This document shows positions 44,535-53,941 of a stretch of 64,000 nt of DNA, piece after piece. Position 1 is the first letter of the stretch. The number at the start of each line of letters is the position of its first letter. The translations under genes and the position numbers were made by a program. The notes under the pieces were generated by a model that made no database searches, was not told the origin of the DNA, and saw only the letters and a list, made by a program, of their open reading frames with translations. The stretch is from Paragorgia papillata (lineage: Eukaryota > Cnidaria > Anthozoa > Scleralcyonacea > Coralliidae), in the NCBI GenBank assembly GCA_035771165.1, contig JAWNZC010000100.1:1901001-1965000 (forward strand). Direction: 5' to 3'.

Positions 44535-46641
44535 TCATGTGCCATACAACTGTTTTGCAGTAAACAGCTCTAGCATCCGATTCGTCACCTTAAAGTTTAT
44601 GCAGCATTTCTCGCTGAATTGGAAATCGCAGCGAATGCGTAGGATTGCATTCAACAACTCCAAGCCCATCCTATTTCGCTGTTTGTTCTTCACCGCTGCC
44701 AACAAGGAAAAGGTTCTTTCCACCACTGCATTGCTCACGGGGGTTGGTCAGACAGTTCAGGGCATAGGTTGCCAATTCATTGAACGGCTTGTCCCCGAGA
44801 GATGTTTGAAAGCCAAGAATCTGGGACCAAAATGCCACTGTTGCATCTGGTATGACCCCATTGAAAATTGGATCCTCTTTCCAGTTGCGGTGTACAATCC
44901 TTCTGTACTGCTCCTCGATCACGTCGGATTTGTCTTCTCGTAAACCAGGGAGTGGCAGCTGATTGAAAGGGACCCTTCTTGTTGCATCAAGGACTTTCGA
45001 GGGATGTAAGGCTCTGAGACCTTTAAAGGTATTGCCAGCATCAGGTAGACGCTTCTCCACTTGCTTGACAGCTTCCAGAAGGAAATCTAGACACCGTTTT
45101 TTCACCTAAAGTAGAATACCTTATAATTTAATGAAGGAGGACACTCACACTAAACTGCATGGAAGCTTGGATTAAAGTTGTGGCCCAGAGGCCAGAACAC
45201 ATGAAAAATCTGAAATATAATTTATAAATACCAGGTTACACAGCATCCAGCATTCAAGCTATTAATTAATTATTTTTATTTTTTATTACCTCAAGAACCT
45301 TAGCCCCAGCAGCCACTTTGTCTTGTTGGGAAGAGATATATTTCGTTGCTTCGAACTGGAACTTCGCGCCAAAATCAACCTTCTCAATGGGAAGTGGTCT
45401 TCCTTCGAGATCAAAAACTCTCCCATGTAGACTTTTGCTGTGGGAATTCAACTCTGTGTACATTTCTTCGGGATCAGCATCTGTGGCCTGAAAGAAAGCA
45501 TTCACCCTATCGAACTCTGTAACCAGGGGTGACACGAAGTGGAAATACAGAAGCAACGCGCCTTGTAACGTGCATTCTGGTTGGTTGCTGGCTGTGCTAT
45601 CAGGAAGTATGCTTTTAACTCATGCCAACTCATGAGAATACGGAAGATGACCTTTCCTCTCACCAGCCACCTTGTCTTTGAATATTTTTCAAAAGGTGCC
45701 TTTTGGTCATCGTCGGGACTCATGGTTTCGTAAAGCTGCTTGTATGCTTCTCTTCTGATGGTGCTTTTGGAAAACCACTTGGGAATTTCTGCCAGAAGGA
45801 ATCCAAGAGTCGAGGGCAGTTTCTCAAACGCGTGTTCTACGCACAAGGACAATGAATGGCAGACGCAGGTCACCTTGACGCACTGGGGAGCAACAGCAGC
45901 TATCCTTGTCCACACTGAATTATGCTTACCAACCATCACAGAAGCACCGTCACTAGCGTAGCCAACACAGTCCACCAAGTGGAGGCTAAATTTACCCAGA
46001 CAATCTTGAATGGCTTTAAAAAGGTCGTCTGCGGATGCGTGGACAACAGAAACCAGGTCAACAAACGCTGTGACAATCTTCTTCTCGGCTTCGCTGTAGT
46101 ACCGGACCATAACGCAGAGTTGCTTTTCCGTAGCAACATCGGTTGTTTCATCGACAATCAATGAGAACTTCTTTCCTCGAACATCAGCTATCAGCTTCTC
46201 TTTCAGTGCTGGGCTTACAACACTCGTCAAAATTTGTGTGCACTTCGTCCTGTGTAGTCTAATTTTTTCGAGTTGGCTTCCCTTCGCGTTGCGGGCAATT
46301 ACCTCCCCGAGATGATCCATCGTCAAAAGCGCTGAATGACATGCCATTGTTACGGCTAGTTCCACCTCTGCGATCTTGATTTCGTCTGCAACCTTCGGCT
46401 TCGGGACACGTACGACTTGGAGGGGTTTCGTGGAATTACACAGTTTGACACGCTGCACGTGTTTGTCAGTTTTTTCGTGTTTCGTCAAATTCGCTTGTTT
46501 GGGCTTTATCGACACATGACACAGCTTACAAAAGGCATCTTGACTCCCGTCCGAAGCCTTCGTGATCCAAATAAATTTGCTTTCCCATGCTTTACTATAT
46601 TTTCTTCCACTATCGTATGAACCTTTCCATTTGGACGCCAT
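44535..46641 (-). pseudogene. hAT transposase (BED finger, DDE core, C-terminal dimerisation), lightly damaged
   Basis: ATG 46641 starts MASKWKGSYDSGRKYSKAW. A BED-type finger follows (CKLCHVSIKPKQANLTKHEK, then TDKH), then the RNase-H-like core with catalytic aspartate in FSLIVDETTD and the next acid region in CVGYASDGASVMVGKHNS. After a frameshift near 45556 the frame resumes with HFVSPLVTEFDRVNAFFQ. A probable intron lies between about 45290 (GAG|GTAATA) and 45107 (TTTAG|GTG). The next exon, 45105-44535, holds FWSQILGF and the dimerisation motif SNAVVERTFSLLAAVKNKQR after a one-base frameshift in a run of C (about 44740). Most of the protein is intact; few hits inactivate it. Confidence 0.92.
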
Positions 46642-47044
46642 TAATAATGTGAATTGTGAATACTAAATAGTAAATAGATCAGTGATCTATATATAGATCA
46701 GTGACTAACGCAGTTAATGTGAGCCAGTAATCTATTTGGTCAGTTATCACATCTCGTTCCCAGAGCTTAGCGACCCCAACCGCGTAGGTACATCCGAGTC
46801 CTGCATAATTTAGAACTAAATATTTTTATAATTAATCTAATTTTCTGTGATTGTTCAAAAGTGAAAAGAGGCCAAAAAGTAGCCAAATGGCCAAATGTTT
46901 TTTTCGAGGCCAAACAAGAAAAAAAGAGGCCAAATTCGAGTTATTTGGCCTCAAAAAGGCCAATCTGGCAACCCTGCCTGCAAGTGAAGCCTACCACATT
47001 TCCCATGATGCTTTGCTATAATGGGAATTGTCTATTTAACACAC

Positions 47045-47230
47045 CTTTTCTGAATAACACACCTTAGCATTAACACACCTTTGAAAAAACACACCTTTTG
47101 TGACACACCTTTCAAAAAAACACACCTTTTAATTACACACCTTCATTAATAACACATCTTCTTAAATACCATAATATAATAACACACCTTCTTAAAAACC
47201 ATGTTTCAAAGAACACACCTTATTTATAAC
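47045..47230. repeat. Array of same-orientation AACACACCTT units, middle
   Basis: About ten AACACACCTT or close variants at 15-25-bp spacing, all in one orientation, unlike the paired units at 38924 and 52216. Weaker units recur at about 47750-47880. Confidence 0.85.
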
Positions 47231-48010
47231 ATAGGGCATATGCTTGTTATTATAACTGTTAACCTTTTAATTAATTTTTCTATATTTCACACATACAAGA
47301 CACTCATATATATATATATAATTTATATACCGAGGCCATAGCTCGCTTATCCAGCAAATAAGATCCAAGAAAAAAGTGTTATACTTGTGTTTTTTATCAA
47401 GCTTGTTATCTATGTGAGAATGATATTCGATGAATGAAATGTAGTTTTGGTTGTTCAAAGCATGGGTATATAGCACTGGTCTTTAAAACTTATCACATGG
47501 AAAGGTTATCCAAACTGGCCCAAGCTATCTATTTACATGTCTTCTACATTTGCAGTATCTTTCTCAACTATAAACAAATTACCATGTTTTCTTACAATGT
47601 TCAACACCCCATGCCATGGTAAATTCTGGAGTACAACTACCACCCTTTCATTAGTTGGAACAAGTTATAACACATAAAATGACTGTGAAAAGATAGTGTC
47701 TCTCAAACTTGTACAACAAAGAACTTGCCATCCTCCCAGTGGCACACTAAGATGTGTTATTTTAAAAACACGCTTTTTGAAACAGCACATCTTTTGAAAT
47801 AATTCACTCTTCAAACAGAATAATTTCGGTAACACCAACAAACGCTTTGGAATAACACATCTTGTAAATATAATAATACATTTCTTTAGCTTAAATATCC
47901 CTACGTTTAAAACTTACTGTACCTAAATGTGCATGAAGTAATTCCGAATCAATAGGTTTGTAATTTTGAAACACTGGAATAGCATATCAGAATTCAGAAA
48001 GAAAGGCTAA
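47231..48010. other. AT-rich, no gene recognised
   Basis: A short (TA)n lies near 47308-47320 and decayed array units near 47760-47870. Nothing else. Confidence 0.5.
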
Positions 48011-48019
48011 TAAAACTTC

Positions 48020-48673
48020 GGTAGTCAATTTATCCCGGGCGTTCTGTGACCCCCTCCCGCGATCCAATCTTATAATGTCAGCGGCGTATGCCCAAAATAT
48101 TTTATAGCATCGCTTGAAGCAGATGCGCTTGAAAGTTGAAACGTAATACGCGTAGTGTGATTCTAGATGTCTCGTATTTTATACACAAAGCATGACATTC
48201 ACCAATCACTATCACAAAACCTTGGTCATAGAATAAAGATCTTATTCTGTGCCATGGTCGCTCTTGATAGATCATAAAGGACACAACGTCGTTTTAAGGG
48301 ATTTAATAGACTGAAAGTCTGAAATCAGTGAAATGACAACGTGTATTAGGAATATTTTGCATTGCCATTGAACAATTAAATGGTGAGTATTTTAATTGTC
48401 AGTTGTATTAACCTGTCACCGAAGTACGGTCAACTTCTCTTAAAATGTTAAATTTCCCTCCCCACCCCGCGGAATTTGAGATTGCTACGTAAAAATGTAA
48501 TTTGTTTTTCAACAAGGTTTCTTTCAAGACTTGGCTTACTTGAGGGCACCGCAGCAGCCATTTTGTAATTCGCGCCAGGTTTGCATAATTTGCGATATGT
48601 GCGAAACACTCAACCGCTGACATGAAAAGATCGCGGGAGGGGGTCACAGAACGCCCGGGATAAATTGACTACC
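48020..48673. mobile_element. Mutator-like MITE, 9-bp target duplication TAAAACTTC
   Basis: Termini start GGTAGTCAATTTATCCCGGG and extend about 45 bp (through CGTTCTGTGACCCCCTCCCG), mirrored exactly at the right. TAAAACTTC flanks it at 48011-48019 and 48674-48682. A 9-bp duplication with long inverted ends fits MULE-type elements. 654 bp, no transposase. Confidence 0.88.
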
Positions 48674-48682
48674 TAAAACTTC

Positions 48683-48987
48683 TGGTTGAACAGCGTCGTC
48701 AACAGTGTCGTACCGTGGTCGTACCCAGGCGCATGCAGCCATTAAACCGCGCAGCTAGCGAGCGCGCATTGATACTTGGGATAGCGTCATCTCGAATCTC
48801 GATTCTCATCTCACTCATCATTATCAGCGCGCCACGTTTGAAATTCGTTTGTGATGGTGTTTTGACTTTTGAGATTCAAGCTATAGAAACTTTTGGTAAT
48901 AAAAGACTTTTTGTTTGCGAAGAGATCAAGCAGACAGTCTTCACCGAAGTAACATGTTCTTCTTACGGAAAGATTTAACTAGAAGCC
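48683..48987. other. GC-richer flank upstream of the spliced ORF candidate
   Basis: It contains GTACCCAGGCGCATGC and CGCGCAGCTAGCGAGCGCGC, plus an ORF at 48715-48978 without known features. It could be promoter and 5' UTR of the gene below; that is inference. Confidence 0.35.
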
Positions 48988-50613
48988 ATGAAAATCCAGT
49001 TGAACCAAGAAGTCCTAGAAGCTTCTCTCGCACGAGGCTACGAGCAAGGTAAGAGATTGAGTATTTATCGTTTGTTTTCTATTGTCCTACTTATTGTAAT
49101 GTGAATTTTTTTCTGGCTCTCGTTGTCAAATTTCCTCTTTGATTGTCCAATACAAACCATTTTCTACTGAAGTTACTATAGTTGAAGTATAAAGTCATCA
49201 TGTTTTGACTCGTCAACATGGCGGCTGGAATCTCTTCTCAATTTAGTCAATTGTGGTTCCTAACAAACTCTCAAATCATTCTATCTTTTTGCCATTCTTT
49301 AGCCACCGTTGCTTTCATGATAAGGATTATCTTATGTAAAACTAAAGCATTCAGACCTTGAGGTAAATGTTATTTGTGATTAGTGTATTTTCACTGAGTC
49401 ACTGGCAGAATTCGTCATCATTATGAAATATCAAATTGTTGGTAACAGACTAACAGTATGTTTTGTGTGTGTGTGTTTGTTTATTTGCTTTTTCATTCAT
49501 ATATTATTTTCTCTTGTTTTCTAGTGCATATAGGGTAGAGTTACCTTGTTCAGTTGTGTTCAACCATTCAACTTGCTGTTATTGGTAAGTAAAATCCTTA
49601 AATAAGCTTAATTCATATACTACACACATAAAAATCTCACAGCTTGTCAACATGATGTGTTCGCAACAGGCTTGTAGCAAGCCTGGGAACAAGTTGTAAC
49701 AATGCTGTTCATTCAAGAAGCTGCTACAACCTTGTTAGCATCAACCGGTTAACAACTTGTTAAGTGCAGAGCAGTAACAGGTTGTTGAAACAACTTGTCA
49801 TCAGTCTGTTGGAGTCACCAGCCTTGTTACAAGTTGTCAACAACCTGTTACAGACATGTTAACAGACTGGGACAGCCAGTGCAAACACATGATGGTGACG
49901 GCCTGTTGAACAGCCTTGTAACAACTTGCTTGCAGGTTTGTAACAGCTTTTTACATGTGTAGTAGTTTATTTATTGACTAATGACATAATGATCTATTCC
50001 ATTACGCATGTTGATATCTCAAAATACTAATTGCAGATCATATATTGGTCTAACTATATATATTTAGGAAATAGAAGATGGCCACCATGTTTATATAGCC
50101 TGATGCAAACACGAGAGTGAGTTGGGAGAATTTGAAAGTTTATGTGAACCCGAGCCATAGGCGAGAGTTTACATAAGTACTTTCAAATTCTCCCAACTCA
50201 CTCAAGTGTTTGCATCAGGTTATATAAACACAGGGCATCCATTTTCTATTTCTTTTATGAAATAAGGCTAAAAAATGTGCCGTGACATCACAACCGTGTT
50301 TACATAGCCTGATATAAACACGGTAATTGACCAATCACAGCGTGCGTAAGACGCAACCTATTTTATAAATATATATATAGTTCAATATACAGACATGTGT
50401 TTCGCTGTACTATGGCTCATCAGTGTAGCTTGGAACAATCTAGATGTGAGAACACTACTTATATATACCCAAGCAATTGCTGGTGACAACGATTGTGTGA
50501 TAATGTAAATAGTGCGCACATCTAGAGAGCATGAGGTGGTATAGGGCCAGAGTGCTCAAACTTCCACAAAGGTATATATATATATATATAGTTCAATCTA
50601 CAGACACGTGTTT

Positions 50614-50659
<46 letters not shown>

Positions 50660-51515
50660 TATCATTGATATGCTAAAAACAGTAAAACACATATCCCACA
50701 TCTGGATATTTTAGAAAGTTGATCAGTTTGATAAATAAGACACAAACTGGTATAACACTAATAATATTCATTTGGTATGATTTTAGTGATACACAGATAC
50801 TGCATACTCCTTAATCATTACTAAACATCCCTATATTCTAATTGTCTTCAAAATTACAAGAATTTTGCTAGGAAAGTAGAATTTTCTGTCCAAATTGTTT
50901 GTTCGGTAACTGCAATCTTGTAGTTAGGAGGAATGTATTGTGTGAGTATGTGACCTTTGGAGGGAATCTTACTCTTGACCCTGGGAAGCTAGTCAGCTGG
51001 TAGCCGTAGTAGGTCATTACTGAGAGCTCATCTGTGATGCAGTATATGATGGAAGATTAAGTCATATATATACTTTGTATATAAAGTTTAATATTGACAT
51101 TAATTTACACTCCACATGATTTTACTCTCTAAGGGATGGTAGCAGTGGTATTGAGCTAAACAATTATTACCCATTCGTGCCTGAGCCAGCTCCGAAAATG
51201 TCCCCTTTGTTGTTTTACTCTGTTTATCAGCAGATGATTCCTCAGACGCCCTATTGTATGCATCAGTGGGTTAAATGGAGTGACTAATGTATTTAAATAA
51301 AGAAAAATCACAACAAAATCAAAATTTTAACTTATAAATTTCAATTTTGAGTTTTGTTGCAAAGTGGTTAATGTATACCCTTTGAATATTTGATTTAATA
51401 TTAAATATTAGTTAACAAATTGTTGAATTAATTTTTTCATTTTACAGGACCGGACTGGTGCACATTGAGTGATGATGCAAAAGCCAACTTTTCAATGAAA
51501 GAAAAGGATTGTTGA
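48988..51515 (+). CDS. Candidate two-exon micro-gene (42 residues)
   Basis: ATG 48988 follows an in-frame stop (TAA, about 48976). Exon 1 (48988-49048) reads MKIQLNQEVLEASLARGYEQ and ends at CAAG|GTAAGA. Exon 2 (51448-51515) starts after the pyrimidine-rich TTTTTTCATTTTACAG and reads on in phase as GPDWCTLSDDAKANFSMKEK and two more residues to TGA. Phase and sites fit without adjustment. A cassette exon with consensus sites at 49525-49584 would put a stop in the frame. Hydrophilic, no known domain. It lies inside the 13.7-kb element, so it may be a transposon gene or a captured one. Confidence 0.45.
49049..49617. other. Intronic/intergenic, contains a possible cassette exon
   Basis: TTTTCTAG|TGC at 49524 and TTG|GTAAGT at 49585 frame a 60-bp segment that looks like an exon but is closed in the frame of the ORF above. 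A short GT run sits near 49467-49480. Confidence 0.4.
49618..49968. mobile_element. MITE rich in AACAACTTGT words
   Basis: CTACACACATAAAAATCTCA at the left faces TTTTTACATGTGTAGTAG at the right. Inside, words such as CAACAAGCTTGT, AACTTGTTA and GTAACAAGTTGT repeat in both orientations, making a dense, self-complementary region. Target site unclear. Confidence 0.65.
50058..50262. mobile_element. Perfect-type foldback, about 90-bp arms
   Basis: GAAATAGAAGATGGCCACCA ... CTTTCAAATTCTCCC are inverted copies on the two sides of a short CATAGGCGAGAG loop. A similar foldback with GAAATAGAAA and CTCCCAAACTTCCAC words lies at 62343-62523. Confidence 0.8.
50370..50620 (-). repeat. Retrozyme-like tandem, about 211-bp unit with hammerhead motif
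   Basis: ATATATAGTTCAAT, then ACAGACAYGTGTTTCGC, occurs at 50374-50404 and again at 50585-50615, 211 bp apart. The first unit continues into a complete hammerhead core; the second is cut after TTTCGC by a (TA)n tract. Short tandem repeats carrying type I hammerheads are known in animal retrozymes and Penelope-like ends. Confidence 0.7.
50387..50428 (-). ncRNA. Type I hammerhead ribozyme
   Basis: On the minus strand: stem I strand CTACA (50428-50424), CTGATGAG (50423-50416), a short stem II region, GAAAC (50403-50399), a two-base-pair stem III closed by CA, cleavage triplet GTC (50394-50392) and the second stem I strand TGTA (50391-50388), which pairs with TACA. All core nucleotides are canonical. 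The tiny stem III is typical of retroelement hammerheads that work as dimers. Stem II is weak (two pairs). Confidence 0.72.
50621..51447. other. AT-rich, (TA)n at 50617-50656, no gene recognised
   Basis: This contains the long microsatellite and the putative 3' splice site at 51447. No other signal. Confidence 0.45.
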
Positions 51516-52215
51516 TCTCCAAGATTGGATTGTTGTTAAGTACACTTTGAAAATACCAACATTCTAAATACATGTATGTCATGTAGTATCCTAAATGCTG
51601 AACGATGTATTTTGGATATAGATGCAGAACCACATATGTACATATGACATGGTTAAGTGGTTATTCTAGGTTTTTGCTTATAAGCGGATTTTGCATATAA
51701 ATGGCAACGGACGAAAACTTTATATATATATTAAGCAACTTTTCCACAGGGACTTTTGCTTATAAGCAGCAGCAACTGCATGTAGTTACATTATACCTTT
51801 ATTATAAAAAGGACAATTTATAATCATTTCATTGCTATTTAACTTCACTTGTATTGACACGATTTGACACGTTCCCATGGGAAATTTGAATGTTTGAACA
51901 TTTTGACCAATAGAAATTAAGGCGTTGCCTAAACTTTTGAATTTGCCCTTGACAACATCCTAAATTGCCCTTGGTAACGTATGCATTTCAATGTTCAAAC
52001 TTTTCGATCAAACTGTTCGTCTCCAAGCTTAGCCGAAAAGCGCAGTATCATAAAAAGGACAAACCTGTATGGATTTGCTATTTTTGTTGTATTAACTTAA
52101 ACTAAGCCATATATAGCTATAACTATGTAAAATTAGTGTTTATTATTTAATAAATATATTTATCATACATGTATATGCATTCTGTGTATTTACCATATAT
52201 TTTTTATTTAACACA
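51516..52215. other. No gene recognised
   Basis: TTTTGCTTATAAGCRG occurs twice (about 51675 and 51748). The rest is AT-rich. Confidence 0.45.
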
Positions 52216-52605
52216 GCTGAAGGTGTGTTATTTGTAACACACCTTGCTAAACAACACATCTAATGCAAAGGTGTGTTGCATAACACACCTAATGGTGTGT
52301 TAAATAATACACCTATAGTGTGTTATTCAATACAACTGAAGGTGTGTTACATAACACACCTTGGTGTGTTGAATAACACATCTTGGTGTGTTGCATAACA
52401 CACCTTTCTAAAAACACACCTTAAAACGTGTCAAATTCTGGACAAACAGAAAACACACCTTAAGGTGTGTTATTGAACACACCAAGGTGTGTCAAATAAC
52501 ACCAAGGTGTGTCAAATAACACACCAAGGTGTGTTGAATAACACACCTTAAAGCGTGTCAATTTCTGGACAAAAAAGGTGTGTTATTTGAACACACCTTT
52601 TTTTA
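52216..52605. repeat. Array of palindromic AAGGTGTGTT/AACACACCTT units, right
   Basis: At least twelve inverted pairs of GGTGTGTT and AACACACC with 3-8-base spacers. AACACACCTTAAAGCGTGTC, then TTCTGGACAAA, is duplicated near 52425 and 52548. The array runs up to the element end at 52610. Confidence 0.88.
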
Positions 52606-52612
52606 GAGTGTA

Positions 52613-53747
52613 CGCATACGTAATCCTGGAATATATCCTGGAATAATGTTTACATCCTATAGTCTAGTCATTTTGGCTATCGGTGTTATAACCAGAGGTA
52701 GACGACATTACCAAGTCAAGTATATTTCGATATATTCTTGATCAAAGATCGAAGGAAAAAGGCAAACAATACTTCGATAAAAAGAAATATGAGACTGATG
52801 ACATACACAAGTTCTTCTCCGGAAAAACACGCTCTATTGTTGTCGTTTTGTAATCGCCACACCGACGCGGGTTTTCCTCGTGAAAACCTGCTGTGAATCG
52901 TCTCAGTACCAAATATTCCCGTTGAAACTACTTCCAACAACGAACAGGTCACAGAAGTAGTTGTCGGCGTTCATTTCACACCTTTATCCTTGACGAAATC
53001 GGCGTTCTTTTCACACTAAGCTACGCTTGTCTCCTTCGCCTCCCGTGAGTCGATATAGTACATCGTTATTGTCTCAAAAAACGAAATAGCATACAGCGCT
53101 ATTCTATTATTATTATTATTCTTTATTTAAGGAGGGTAAGTTTTTCAGCAGAGCTGGTGGGGTCCTCCATTTACAGCCAATAGGTGTTGATTTTACGCAG
53201 GGAGGAAAACCGGAGAACCTGGCTAAAAACCCTCGAAGCACAGGAAAAACCAACTAAACTTTACTCACATATGAGTTCCCACCCCGAGAACGGGGCTATT
53301 CCCAGACGGTCACCCATCCAAGTACTAACCCCGTCTAACCTGGCTTAACTATTGGTGAGAGGCAGCGCCCTAATAGCACACGCCACCCGTGCTCCAAGCA
53401 TATCAATGGGGTTCATTCGAGAGTAAAAACACTACGCACGTGTTTGGCATAATTTTTAAAAGAATTTCCGACAAAATAACCTGAATAAAGCCAAGAAAAT
53501 CCAAGGTGACCCGTAAGCTCCCGATGTAAACACACTTACTGTCTGAGAAGGTCTCCCTGCTTCTACGTCACTTCCGGCGACTAGAACCCAGTAAAACATT
53601 TTCACGGCCATCGTCAAAATCGCCAACTTTAACAGCAAAAAAGTCCATGTAGATGAAATTTTTGGAAAAGAAGAATATATTACAAATCTTCTTAAAATGT
53701 TCCAAATATATTAAATTTGTAAAATCCCCAACCCTGAGATAGGCACT
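52613..53747. repeat. Right arm of the TTAA element
   Basis: Inverted match of 36810-37640, for example CATTTTGGCTATC, GGTAATGTCGTCTACC on the other arm, GAAGCAGGGAGACCTTCTCA. Interrupted by the SINE at 53106-53395. Confidence 0.9.
53106..53395 (-). mobile_element. 5S-rRNA-derived SINE (SINE3-like)
   Basis: On the minus strand the head reads AGTTAAGCCAGGTTAGAC, then GGTTAGTACTTGGATGGGTG and ACCGTCTGGGAATA, matching the internal promoter half of 5S rRNA (A box, intermediate element, C box) with few changes. The body follows with TTCTCCGGTTTTCCTCCCTG, and the 3' end is an AATAAT tail of about five units (53106-53120). Inserted in the right arm of the TTAA element; the left arm near 37160 keeps the site without it. 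Transcription by RNA polymerase III is expected from the promoter. Confidence 0.9.
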
Positions 53748-53941
53748 TTAAGCACGGTCTTTTGGGAGTCGTGATATTTTTGTGGTGCAGGCGTGAATTA
53801 GATTAGTTCTTCTTTTCCCAATAAAATGAAGATGGATCCAGATTTTTGGTGGATCAATGTTCTCGTGATTGTCGTTGTCTGTGATATTAACGTTGGCTTT
53901 TGGCGTAAAAGTTTAGATTAGTTTATTGACCAAGCGACGGG
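53748..53941 (-). pseudogene. Penelope-like element coding fragment (piece 1 of the host copy)
   Basis: Inverted match to 55275-55470 of the plus-strand copy: GACAACGACAATCACGA, CCAAAAATCTGGATCCATCT, CACCACAAAAAT.TCACGAC. It begins with the TTAA at 53748 and ends abruptly at the head of the plus copy. Confidence 0.88.

Larger units (their letters stand above)
43967..46976 (-). mobile_element. hAT transposon, 3.0 kb, nearly complete
   Basis: Termini CAGGGTTGCCAG and CTGGCAACCCTG with the 8-bp duplication CCTGCAAG at 43959-43966 and 46977-46984. The other palindrome arm near 39195-39206 has the empty site with one copy. Subterminal GGCCAAATTTGGC-type words (SKMTKFGYF peptide artefacts) occur on both sides. 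It encodes one transposase gene on the minus strand. A small foldback (44136-44245) is inserted in its 3' region. Confidence 0.95.
39135..47045. repeat. Large palindrome, arms 39135-41831 and 42028-47045 (after removing inserts)
   Basis: Left arm sequence, such as GACAATTCCCATTATAGCAA at 39155, reappears inverted at the far end near 47010. The match continues inward through the 39173 ORF, the 41105-41260 segment, the 41261 MITE and down to CCATGTACTTCAATGGA at about 41815-41831, mirrored at 42028-42044. The loop is about 195 bp. The left arm carries one insertion (39793-41099). The right arm carries two (42436-43036, 43967-46976). Confidence 0.9.
38920..52610. mobile_element. 13.7-kb composite element with AACACACCTT arrays, TA target
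   Basis: It interrupts the TTAA element between ATTA (38919) and TACG (52611). The unbroken sequence is readable in the mirrored arm at 37628-37650. TA at 38918-38919 and 52611-52612 may be the target duplication. The ends are AAAAAAAGGTGTGTT and AACACACCTTTTTTTAGAGTG, inverted copies except for the last bases. Its body holds three repeat arrays, a 1.7-kb-arm palindrome, a 3-kb hAT, several MITEs and a small spliced gene candidate. Whether it is one transposon or several merged ones is open. Confidence 0.6.
36810..53747. mobile_element. TTAA-flanked palindromic DNA transposon (Kolobok-like), expanded to 16.9 kb by nested insertions
   Basis: TTAA at 36806-36809 and 53748-53751 flanks termini AGTGCCTATCTCAGGGTTGG and their exact inverted copy. 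The arms stay similar for about 1.45 kb each: 36810-38275, against 38275-38919 plus 52613-53747. The element is thus one long hairpin. TTAA duplication with AG ends points to Kolobok rather than piggyBac, by inference. It sits in a Penelope-like element whose uninterrupted sequence is at 55460-55490. A 13.7-kb element (38920-52610) and a SINE (53106-53395) lie inside. Confidence 0.9.

Noticed and set aside
45740..46164. Plus-strand ORFs opposite the hAT transposase
   Set aside because: Shadows of the transposase, which has the family motifs.
52216..52605. Telomeric repeat tract
   Set aside because: The unit AACACACCTT does not match the TTAGGG type and is arranged in inverted pairs inside an element.
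53270..53400. Functional 5S rRNA gene
   Set aside because: Only the internal promoter half matches and it continues into a SINE body with an AATAAT tail.
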